In this document: positions 50,127-57,171 of the stretch, one piece after another | Layout of the letters: every line of letters starts with the position of its first letter | Position numbering within the stretch: the stretch's first letter is position 1 | Assembly: GCF_028747205.1 (NCBI RefSeq) | Contig: NZ_CP112880.1 | Coordinates: forward strand, 186,001-250,000 | DNA from: Streptomyces sp. CA-278952 | GTDB taxonomy: Bacteria > Actinomycetota > Actinomycetes > Streptomycetales > Streptomycetaceae | Length of the DNA: 64,000 bases | Reading direction: 5' to 3' | The notes under the pieces: model-generated | Told to the model about the DNA's origin: nothing | Database searches by the model: none | What the model saw: only the letters and a program-made list of their open reading frames with translations | Translations under genes and position numbers: made by a program

Positions 50127-50714
50127 TTGCACCGCAGAAGGATCATTCAGTGCGCCGCCGCGACGACGGCGGCGGCCGTCCTGCCCGCCTCCGCGAGGAC
50201 CGTGGAGGCGGCGCCGAAGGGGCCCACCGACTACGCGACGGCGCTCTGGGCTCCGGCGGCCGCCGCCAACTACACCGTCCCCTCCCGCCCTTCGGAGCGC
50301 CGGATCGACCGCGTCGTCATCCATGTCGCCCAACAGCTGTTCACGCCGACAGCGGGCATCTTCCGCGACCCCTCCAAGCAGGTGTCGGCCCACTACGTGG
50401 TGCGCTCCGGCGACGGCCATGTCGCCCAGTGCGTACGCGAGAAGGACATCGCCTGGCACGCGGGCAACTGGAGCTGGAACACCCGGAGCATCGGCATCGA
50501 GCACGAAGGGTGGGTGGACCGCCCGGAGTTCTTCACGGACGTCATGTATCTACGGTCCGCCGGACTCACCGCGGACGTCTGCGACCGCCACGGCATTCCC
50601 AAGGACCGGGAGCACATCGTGGGCCATCACGAGGTGCCGGGCAGCGACCACACCGACCCGGGCGTCCACTGGGACTGGGAACGCTATCTCCGGCTCGTCG
50701 TCGACGCCTCCTGA
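50127..50714 (+). CDS. Secreted N-acetylmuramoyl-L-alanine amidase (amidase_2)
   Basis: 195 residues if read from the TTG at 50127 (AGGAG five bases upstream); a GTG at 50121 and an ATG at 50091 are in frame. The N-terminus has a twin-arginine-type signal (HRRRIIQC, then a hydrophobic Ala/Val stretch ending near ASA). The amidase_2 zinc site is visible as VVIHVAQQL, WHAGNWSWNTRSIGIEHEGW and HHEVPGSDHTDPGVHW. It cleaves the bond between MurNAc and the stem peptide of peptidoglycan, outside the cell. It is a single-domain enzyme with no obvious wall-binding repeat. Confidence 0.88.
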   Translation: MHRRRIIQCAAATTAAAVLPASARTVEAAPKGPTDYATALWAPAAAANYTVPSRPSERRIDRVVIHVAQQLFTPTAGIFRDPSKQVSAHYVVRSGDGHVAQCVREKDIAWHAGNWSWNTRSIGIEHEGWVDRPEFFTDVMYLRSAGLTADVCDRHGIPKDREHIVGHHEVPGSDHTDPGVHWDWERYLRLVVDAS

Positions 50715-50822
50715 GCGACCTCCCCCGGCACCCGTGGTGATGACTCTCCGCACCGAGCTTGTAGCGGAGGCCGACGGCGACGACGATGGGAGGGCACGAA
50801 GGCCCGCGGACGGGAGGGTGAG

Positions 50823-52082
50823 TTGACGGACCCCTGGGTGGCGCTGGCGGCGGACACCGATCCCGGCGAACGGAGCGGCGCGATGCGCCGCGCCCATGAC
50901 GTGTTCACCTCGGCGGGACGTCTGGAGCGGCCGGTCCGCGCGGTGGTCGGCGCGTCCTGGCGACGCTCGGCGCGGGCCCGGGTCAGCCCGGACGACGCCC
51001 CCGCGGTGGAGCTCGGCCCGGACGAGCTGGGCCCCTACCGGGCGGCGCATCCCCTGGCCCGTGCGATGCCTGTGATCCGCGAGCTGATGGGTGCGTACGC
51101 GACGGACGGGGAACACCTGCTGGCCGTCTGCGACGCCCACGGACGGCTCCTGTGGGTCGAGGGGCATACGGTGGCGCGGCGGCGGGCCGGCGTGATGAAT
51201 TTCGTGGAGGGTGCCCGCTGGGCCGAGTCCGTGGCAGGGACGAACGCCCCGGGAACGGCCATCGCCGTGGACCGTCCGGTCCAGGTCTTCGCCGCCGAGC
51301 ACTTCCTGCGCCCGGTACAGCGGTGGACCTGCGCGGCGGCGCCGTTGCACGACCCCCGTACGGGCCGGGTGCTGGGAGCCGTCGACATCACGGGCGGTGA
51401 CCGGCTCGCCCACCCGCACAGTCTGGCGTTCGTCCAGGCGGTGGCCCGGGCCGCCGAGTCGCAGCTCGCGCTGCTGACGCCGCCGTCCGAGTCCGATGTC
51501 GAGTCGGTGCGGCTGACCACGCTGGGCAGGGACGAGGCGTTACTGGTGGCGCGCGGGCGCCGGCTGCGGCTCAGCCGACGGCACAGCGAGATCCTGGTCG
51601 CCCTGGCCCGTCGGCCGGAGGGCCTGAGCGGGGACGAGCTGCTGGTGGAGCTGTACGAGGACGAGTCGGTGACCCCGGTGACCTTGCGGGCCGAGCTTTC
51701 ACGGCTCCGGCGGCTGTTGGGGCCCGATCTGCTGGGCTCGCGCCCGTACCGGCTGGCCGTCCCGGTGGACGCCGATTTCGACACGGTGACGCGCCGGCTG
51801 GGTTCGGGCGCGGTGGCGGCGGCGCTGGGCGCGTACGCGGGCCCGCTGCTGCCGGGTTCCCGGGCCCCTGCGGTCGTACGGCTGCGGCGGCGGATCTCGG
51901 AAGAGCTGCGGGCTGCGCTGATCGCCCGGGCTGATCCGGGGCTGCTGGCCGACTGGGCCTACAGCCCGTGGGGCGAGGAGGACCTGCCGGTGTGGCGCGC
52001 GCTGGCCGGGGCGGTTCCGGTGGACCAGCGGGCGGCGTTGCTGGCCAGAGTACGGAGGTTGGACGCCGAGCAGCGCGGCTGA
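50823..52082 (+). CDS. GAF-domain transcriptional regulator (AcoR-like, no AAA domain)
   Basis: 419 residues from a TTG at 50823 with GGAGG upstream. An N-terminal helical region and GAF domain (about 75-220; LAVCDAHGRLLWVEGHTVAR, MNFVEGARWAESVAGTNAPG) resemble acetoin/glycerol regulators, but the AAA+ sigma-54 domain is missing. A winged-helix-like domain (about 240-330; RRLRLSRRHSEILVALARRP, TPVTLRAELSRLRRLLGPDL) and a helical C-terminal region follow. It probably senses a small substrate and controls the aldehyde dehydrogenase gene 210 bp downstream, where TTGCAACG repeats occur. Confidence 0.8.
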   Translation: MTDPWVALAADTDPGERSGAMRRAHDVFTSAGRLERPVRAVVGASWRRSARARVSPDDAPAVELGPDELGPYRAAHPLARAMPVIRELMGAYATDGEHLLAVCDAHGRLLWVEGHTVARRRAGVMNFVEGARWAESVAGTNAPGTAIAVDRPVQVFAAEHFLRPVQRWTCAAAPLHDPRTGRVLGAVDITGGDRLAHPHSLAFVQAVARAAESQLALLTPPSESDVESVRLTTLGRDEALLVARGRRLRLSRRHSEILVALARRPEGLSGDELLVELYEDESVTPVTLRAELSRLRRLLGPDLLGSRPYRLAVPVDADFDTVTRRLGSGAVAAALGAYAGPLLPGSRAPAVVRLRRRISEELRAALIARADPGLLADWAYSPWGEEDLPVWRALAGAVPVDQRAALLARVRRLDAEQRG

Positions 52083-52292
52083 GGACTGTCCCGCGGTTCT
52101 CGGCGAACACGTGGGCCCCGGCGCGCGTATCTGCGGCGTTGTCGTGTCGCCGCCCGGCCGAAAGTACGGTGACGACAGACCGTGGAGGGTGCCCGGCGAC
52201 GCCGTTGCAACGCCCTTGCAACGTCCCCGTCCCTAGCCTCGCGGCGAAGGCCGTCCAACGACGGGCGGCGCCGGATCCGGGAGGCCACTGAG
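52083..52292. promoter_or_regulatory. Control region of the aldehyde dehydrogenase gene
   Basis: The octamer TTGCAACG occurs at 52205-52212 and 52216-52223, an 11-bp shift that puts both copies on the same face of the helix; the first also lies within the palindrome CGTTGCAACG. They are about 70-90 bases before the ATG and are the likely operator for the adjacent GAF regulator. Confidence 0.55.
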
Positions 52293-53816
52293 ATGACCCG
52301 TTACGCAGCGCCGGGCACCGAGGGCGCGATCGTCACCTACGCGTCCCGCTACGACCACTGGATCGGCGGCGCGTACGTCCCGCCGGCCCGTGGCCAGTAC
52401 TTCGAGAACCCGAGCCCCGTCAACGGCCGCCCGTTCACCGAGATCGCACGCGGCACGTCCGAGGACGTCGAACTGGCCCTGGACGCCGCCCATGCGGCGG
52501 CTCCGGGCTGGGGAGCCGCATCCGCCGGGGACCGGGCTTCGGTGCTGAACAGGATCGCCGACCGGATGGAGGCGCACCTGGAGGAGCTGGCGGTCGCCGA
52601 GAGCTGGGAGAACGGGAAGCCCGTACGGGAGACACTGGCGGCCGACATTCCCCTGGCCATCGACCACTTCCGCTATTTCGCGGGGGCTCTGCGCGCCCAG
52701 GAGGGTTCGCTCAGCGAGATCGACGATGACACCGTCGCTTACCACTTCCATGAACCGCTGGGTGTGGTCGCCCAGATCATCCCGTGGAACTTCCCCATCC
52801 TGATGGCCACCTGGAAGCTCGCGCCGGCGCTCGCCGCGGGCAACGCGGTGGTCCTCAAGCCCGCCGAGCAGACGCCCGCCTCGATCCACTACTGGCTGAG
52901 CCTGGTGGCGGATCTGCTTCCGCCCGGCGTCGTCAACATCGTCAACGGCTTCGGAGCGGAAGCCGGGAAGCCGCTCGCCTCAAGCCCGCGCGTCGCGAAG
53001 ATCGCCTTCACCGGTGAGACCACGACGGGCCGACTGATCATGCAGTACGCCTCCGAGAACATCAAACCGGTGACGTTGGAGCTGGGCGGCAAGTCGCCGA
53101 ACATCTTCTTCGACGACGTGTCACGCGCCGACGACGACTTCCTCGACAAGGCGCTCGAAGGTTTCACCATGTTCGCTCTCAACCAGGGGGAGGTGTGCAC
53201 GTGCCCGTCGCGTGCTCTCATTCAGCGCGGCCACTACGGCGCGTTCCTGGAGGCAGGCATCGCCCGCACGGAACAGATCGTGCCGGGTCACCCGCTGGAC
53301 ACCGACACGATGATCGGCGCCCAGGCCTCCAACGACCAGCTGCAGAAGATCCTTTCGTACCTGGACATCGGCCAGCAGGAGGGAGCGAAGATCCTGACGG
53401 GTGGCCGGCGCATCGAGCACGACGGTGAGCTGGCGGGCGGCTACTACGTCCAGCCGACGGTCCTCGAGGGCGACAACCGGATGCGGGTCTTCCAGGAGGA
53501 GATCTTCGGCCCGGTCGTGGCCGTGACGTCCTTCACGGACTTCGACGACGCCATCAGCATGGCGAACGACACCCTGTACGGGCTGGGGGCCGGAGTCTGG
53601 ACCCGCGACGTCAACACGGCCTACCGGGCGGGGCGCGGGATCAAGGCGGGCAGGGTCTGGACGAACTGCTACCACGCCTACCCGGCCCACGCGGCATTCG
53701 GAGGCTACAAGCAGTCGGGGATCGGCAGGGAGAACCACAAGATGATGCTGGAGCACTACCAGCAGACGAAAAACCTTCTGGTGTCGTACTCGCCAAAGAA
53801 GCTGGGCTTCTTCTAG
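52293..53816 (+). CDS. NAD(P)-dependent aldehyde dehydrogenase
   Basis: 507 residues from the ATG at 52293, with GGGAGG upstream. The family signatures are complete: the [20 protein letters not shown] cofactor segment, [14 protein letters not shown] with the Glu general base and the catalytic Cys in [13 protein letters not shown], plus the oxyanion Asn. The CTCP variant and overall length match the ExaC/AldA-type enzymes that oxidise acetaldehyde and similar aldehydes to acids. It is probably induced by its aldehyde through the GAF regulator encoded just upstream. A hairpin at 53832-53859 follows. Confidence 0.9.
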   Translation: MTRYAAPGTEGAIVTYASRYDHWIGGAYVPPARGQYFENPSPVNGRPFTEIARGTSEDVELALDAAHAAAPGWGAASAGDRASVLNRIADRMEAHLEELAVAESWENGKPVRETLAADIPLAIDHFRYFAGALRAQEGSLSEIDDDTVAYHFHEPLGVVAQIIPWNFPILMATWKLAPALAAGNAVVLKPAEQTPASIHYWLSLVADLLPPGVVNIVNGFGAEAGKPLASSPRVAKIAFTGETTTGRLIMQYASENIKPVTLELGGKSPNIFFDDVSRADDDFLDKALEGFTMFALNQGEVCTCPSRALIQRGHYGAFLEAGIARTEQIVPGHPLDTDTMIGAQASNDQLQKILSYLDIGQQEGAKILTGGRRIEHDGELAGGYYVQPTVLEGDNRMRVFQEEIFGPVVAVTSFTDFDDAISMANDTLYGLGAGVWTRDVNTAYRAGRGIKAGRVWTNCYHAYPAHAAFGGYKQSGIGRENHKMMLEHYQQTKNLLVSYSPKKLGFF

Positions 53817-53831
53817 GCACCGCAAAAGGGC

Positions 53832-53859
53832 GCCTGACCAGGGGATTTCCCTGGCAGGC
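53832..53859 (+). terminator. Hairpin terminator after the aldehyde dehydrogenase gene
   Basis: GCCTG-A-CCAGGG pairs with CCCTGG-CAGGC around a short loop, 15 bases after the stop codon. Confidence 0.8.
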
Positions 53860-53871
53860 ACCTTCGTCGTC

Positions 53872-54441
53872 GTGATGGTCTTGCCGGAAAGTCCTGCGGG
53901 GTTCGAGGTCGAGTACGTCGACGTGGACTGCGTACGCCGACGGGCGGAGCTGACCGAGTGCTGGGCTGAGAGGTTCGAGCGGCTACCGCCGGTTCGTACA
54001 GTCAGAACGTGTCCGGGGCAGAAGTCAGTGACACGGCAGTACTGGGCCGCGACGACACAGGGCCCGTTGCTGTGTGAGTCGCACCTGGAACGGCATCGGG
54101 TGGTGTTTTTGGACGTCGGCTGTTCTGGCCCACACGCCGGGGCCGGGGCGGGCATGTGCCTACCTTCTTCGCCCGCCGCATCGACGGGGAGGGCCTGGTG
54201 GTGGATGTCCGGCCGGATGACCGGATCGAGCCGGATGGCGCGGAGGCGTTCGCGGCGACCGCGGGGGCCTGTGACCTGGCCGGGGTGGCGATTCGAGCGG
54301 GTCGGGGCGGTGGATGCGGTGCTGCTCGCGAACGTGAAATGGCTGGCGGGCTACCGGCACCCGCGCTACCGCCAACCTCCGGTTGCCCAGGCTCTGCTGG
54401 AGGCGTTTACCAAGCCGGTGGATGCGGGTCGTCCGCGGTGA
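53872..54441 (+). pseudogene. TnsA-like transposase endonuclease relic
   Basis: The N-terminal part FEVEYVDVDCVRRRAELTEC, RFERLPPVRTVRTCPGQKSV and GPLLCESHLERHRVVFLDV is in one frame. The central part FFARRIDGEGLVVDVRPDDR, IEPDGAEAFAATAGACDLAG is in a second frame (54156 to about 54300). The last part VDAVLLANVKWLAGYRHPRY runs in the first frame to the stop at 54441. The order of these blocks, ESxLERxxxxxLDF, VDVRxDDRIEP and WLAGYRHPRY, matches TnsA-like endonuclease subunits of heteromeric transposases. A segment between the first and second block is deleted. It is not functional. No TnsB or TnsC is nearby. Confidence 0.7.
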
Positions 54442-54607
54442 GCGCGGCACGCTCGTCGCGCCGCACGCACGCATCGACCACCGTGACATCCGGCCACGAC
54501 ATCGGCCCACCTTTGACGCTCAACGAACCGGCAACAGTTAACGGCGTCCGCTAGCCGGGCCTGCTTGAGCGGCCGACCGAACGCGTCCCGGAGCGTACCG
54601 GCCTGCC

Positions 54608-54919
54608 TCAGCCGGTGCCGTCCTGCACCGGATAGTTGATGACGACCAAACCGCCGGTGGCGTAGTTGACGACATCGGCAGCCACCCGCTGGCCATGCGG
54701 CGACGCCAGCGCCGCGTCCATGGCGGCGGCGTCAGCGAAGTCAGCTTCGAAGACCGCGAAATACGGGGCTTCTCCCTCGGTCGCCGCCACGTCGAAGCTG
54801 TAGCGCCACGCAAGCGGGCCGGGCCAACTCTTGACCAGCGGAAGGTGGTTGTTCACGTAGTAGTCGCGGAAGTGGTCAGGGTCGGCGGGCTCGGAATACA
54901 GGACCAACGACCTATGCAT
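54608..54919 (-). CDS. EthD-domain protein
   Basis: 103 residues from the ATG at 54919. The EthD fold is shown by SLVLYSEPADPDHFRDYYVN, NHLPLVKSWPGPLAWRYSF and the ALASPHGQRVAADVVNYATG end. Family members include the EthD ether-degradation protein and a small stress-type dimer. Its start overlaps the end of the preceding gene by eight bases, so it is translationally coupled. A HxlR regulator is encoded divergently and probably controls both. Confidence 0.85.
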   Translation of the reverse strand: MHRSLVLYSEPADPDHFRDYYVNNHLPLVKSWPGPLAWRYSFDVAATEGEAPYFAVFEADFADAAAMDAALASPHGQRVAADVVNYATGGLVVINYPVQDGTG

Positions 54920-55115
54920 GACGACCTCCGTCCAGGGACGTCAGCGCTCTGCCCAACTCGTAGCGACCCCACCCGTGCATGGTGCCGGCCATCGGGAGGT
55001 TTCTGGCGAACATGCGGAACAGCCCGATCGGCGGGGCGCCCTTGGGCACCGTGTGCGCGAGCCGTGCGCTGGCCTGGTCGGTGCACGGCGGTTCCCGCAG
55101 GGCTATCCGCGACAT
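54912..55115 (-). CDS. Truncated carboxymuconolactone decarboxylase-like protein
   Basis: 67 residues from the ATG at 55115. RIALREPPCTDQASARLAHT and PKGAPPIGLFRMFARNLPMA, then GTMHGWGRYELGRALTS match the N-terminal half of CMD proteins. The second half, which should carry the REIVI.RTCARCGCEYEW catalytic Cys pair, is missing: the frame ends at DGGRHA. It is either a truncated relic or a shortened regulatory protein. The gene is the first of a two-gene operon with the EthD gene. Confidence 0.65.
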   Translation of the reverse strand: MSRIALREPPCTDQASARLAHTVPKGAPPIGLFRMFARNLPMAGTMHGWGRYELGRALTSLDGGRHA

Positions 55116-55134
55116 CGGCTCTCCCGTCGAGTTC

Positions 55135-55185
55135 GTTTCTAAATCAGAAACACCGGATGGATGCTAGTGTTTCGAATAAAGAAAC
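55135..55185. promoter_or_regulatory. Paired HxlR operators
   Basis: Two 17-base inverted repeats with GTTTC at one end and GAAAC at the other lie at 55135-55151 and 55169-55185, with their centres 34 bases apart. They sit between the divergent HxlR gene and the CMD-EthD genes, where an autoregulated operator is expected. Confidence 0.7.
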
Positions 55186-55197
55186 GCAAGGAGGGTC

Positions 55198-55551
55198 ATG
55201 CCGACGCCGCGCCCAGGAACACCGGTTCGTGGATCGACGACCGGCCGCCCCGTCATGGCCGCGATGGACCTGTTCGGCCGTCGGTGGGCGCTGCGAATTC
55301 TCTGGGAGCTGCGTGCGGGTCCGCTCGGTGCCCGCGCGCTGCTGGCACGGTGCGAAGGGTTGTCATCCAGCGTCCTCTACCAGCGGCTCCGCGAACTCGC
55401 ATCGAGCGGGATCATCGCGCCCTCGGCCGATGGCTACGAGCTCACTCGGCTGGGGACAGCACTCCGTGATGCCCTTCGTCCGCTCGACGAATGGGCGATC
55501 GCCTGGGCGCAGGAGCAAGAACACGACGATCAGGACCCCACGGAGACGTGA
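55198..55551 (+). CDS. HxlR-family transcriptional regulator
   Basis: 117 residues from the ATG at 55198 with AAGGAGGG upstream. The HxlR winged helix is clear: MAAMDLFGRRWALRILWELR, GARALLARCEGLSSSVLYQR, LRELASSGIIAPSADGYELT. These dimeric regulators respond to aldehydes, quinones or redox stress. It is divergent from the CMD-EthD genes and flanked by the paired operators at 55135-55185, so it probably represses that operon and itself until a stress signal is sensed. Confidence 0.85.
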   Translation: MPTPRPGTPVRGSTTGRPVMAAMDLFGRRWALRILWELRAGPLGARALLARCEGLSSSVLYQRLRELASSGIIAPSADGYELTRLGTALRDALRPLDEWAIAWAQEQEHDDQDPTET

Positions 55552-55799
55552 AGGTCACGCCCGACCAGATGGAGCGGTGATGTGACGGCCGCCGACTCGG
55601 GACACGGGCTCACGCGGCCTGCGAGAAAACCTCGGTCGGTGGCTCGTCGCCGCGCTGAGGGGTGAAGTCGACATTCAGGCGCGGGCCGTACGCGTCGGGC
55701 TCGTCGCCGAGCTCGTGGGTGGCGGGCCGTCCTCGACACGGTCGCGGAGAAGACCCCGGTGCCGGGGTGCACTTCACCGGGGCGGCCGGGGACGCCGTG
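55552..55799. other. Short accessory gap
   Basis: About 250 bases after the HxlR gene. On the minus strand a frame encodes HELGDEPDAYGPRLNVDFTP and ends FSQAA at 55610, which could be the tail of an unrelated decayed gene. No start or known family is visible. Confidence 0.35.
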
Positions 55800-55921
55800 C
55801 TGACCGCCCCTTCCTCGCAGAAGAACCGCTCCAGCTCCGGCCGAGTCGGCTCCTCGTTGAACTTCCCGGACGACGCGGCCTGATCGTCAGATAAGAACTG
55901 GTATGCGGCGGACGTAACCAC
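55800..55921 (-). pseudogene. Tn3-type transposase N-terminal fragment
   Basis: A minus-strand frame beginning near 55921 reads MVTSAAYQFLSDDQAAS, GKFNEEPTRPELERFF and then leaves the family pattern after FCEEGA. The first 40 residues match the start of the DUF4158 N-terminal domain of Tn3-family transposases. The remaining roughly 900 residues are absent, so this is a short relic of a transposon. Confidence 0.55.
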
Positions 55922-56050
55922 CTGGCCGTGAGCGGCCGTGGATCTTTTTACCGCCTCAACCTCACCGCGGTCGCGATGCCCGGCCCCCGTACGGCGGCCG
56001 ATGAGGCGCCGGCCGACGAACGTACGGACGCGTGAGCCTGTCCGGTCCCG

Positions 56051-57157
56051 TCACCGGCCGGCTGTCGATGCGGGCCTGGTCGGGTGGGGTTCGGCGCGTC
56101 GTATCAGGGGGACACAGAGGCCGAGCGCTGCGGCGAGCAGGCTGATCGCACCGCATCCGATGAAGAACACCTCCGCTCCCCACAGGGCCACCGTCATGCC
56201 GACTGCGGGGAAGAGCACGGGTGCGAGGCCAAGCGTGCACAAGGTCGTGACCGAGGTGACCCGTCCAAGGTAGCGGGGGTCCGTCTCCGTCTGGACGAAC
56301 GCGCCGGTCACGGTGGTCGTGAACCCACTGGTCAGGCCGATCGAGAAGCCGAACACGACGGCGACGGGCAGTGAGGGAGCGTGCCCCAGGGCGACCGCTC
56401 CCGCGGCCGTGACGAGCAGCGCGCCGCACATCGCCAGCCCGGCGCGCGGTATCCGGGTCAAGACGGTGAGCAGCAAAGCCGAGGCTGCGGCGCCGGCGCT
56501 GAACGCGCTCGCGACCCACCCCATGCCTGAGGCGCCCCAGCCGCGTTCGTCGGCCAGGAGGACCAGGCCGGTGGCGACCGGGCCGCTGAAGCACATCTCG
56601 CTCAGCCCGATCATCGTGACCAGCGGGGCGAGCATCCGGTGGCGGCGGACGTACCGCAGACCGTCACGCAGTTCGTCCCACGCGGAGCCGCGCCGGGATA
56701 CCTCCGCTCGCGAAGCGGTCCGCAGGGTGAGCAGAGTGACGAGCGAGAGAGCGAAGAGCGCGCCCGCGGCGGTGAATGCACCGGCCGTGCCGCCGATCAC
56801 CAGCACGGCTCCCGCCAGGAGGGGGCCGAGCGCGAGACTCGAGAACGAGCCGTCGGACCGGGCGTGCAGTACGTGCTGGCGGTATCGGGCGGGGTCGCTC
56901 TCGCGCTGGTCTTCCGTAAGGAGGCCGGGCAGGTCCAGATGGGCGCGGAGTGCCTCAGCCATCTCGGTGACGGTCTCCTCGTCCCTGCGCCGGAAGGCCG
57001 TCACCTCGCCGGTGGCGCGGACGAGCGAGTCGAGCGGCTGCGGGGGGTACGGCCGGCGCCGCTCCGGAACGGCGGCCGGGTTGTCACTGATCGTGGGACC
57101 TCTGTCGGACGTGGGCTTCAGCCGTCCTCCGGGGGCGGCTGCGTCGGGTTCGGGCAC
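56051..57157 (-). CDS. Chimeric gene: cysteine-dioxygenase-like N-terminus joined to half an MFS exporter
   Basis: 368 residues from a GTG at 57157, 14 bases after the NRPS stop. Residues about 25-100 (PQPLDSLVRATGEV, AEALRAHLDLPGLLTEDQRE, ARYRQHVLHARSDGSFS) resemble the start of a type I cysteine dioxygenase, cut just before its His-rich metal site. From SLALGPLLAGAVLVIGGTAG on it is the C-terminal half of an MFS transporter (about seven membrane helices). The first half of the transporter is missing. The junction is in frame, probably formed by deletion. Neither activity should remain. It may be the ruined exporter of the NRPS cluster. Confidence 0.7.
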   Translation of the reverse strand: MPEPDAAAPGGRLKPTSDRGPTISDNPAAVPERRRPYPPQPLDSLVRATGEVTAFRRRDEETVTEMAEALRAHLDLPGLLTEDQRESDPARYRQHVLHARSDGSFSSLALGPLLAGAVLVIGGTAGAFTAAGALFALSLVTLLTLRTASRAEVSRRGSAWDELRDGLRYVRRHRMLAPLVTMIGLSEMCFSGPVATGLVLLADERGWGASGMGWVASAFSAGAAASALLLTVLTRIPRAGLAMCGALLVTAAGAVALGHAPSLPVAVVFGFSIGLTSGFTTTVTGAFVQTETDPRYLGRVTSVTTLCTLGLAPVLFPAVGMTVALWGAEVFFIGCGAISLLAAALGLCVPLIRRAEPHPTRPASTAGR

Positions 57158-57171
57158 GGGCGGGCGGCGCG

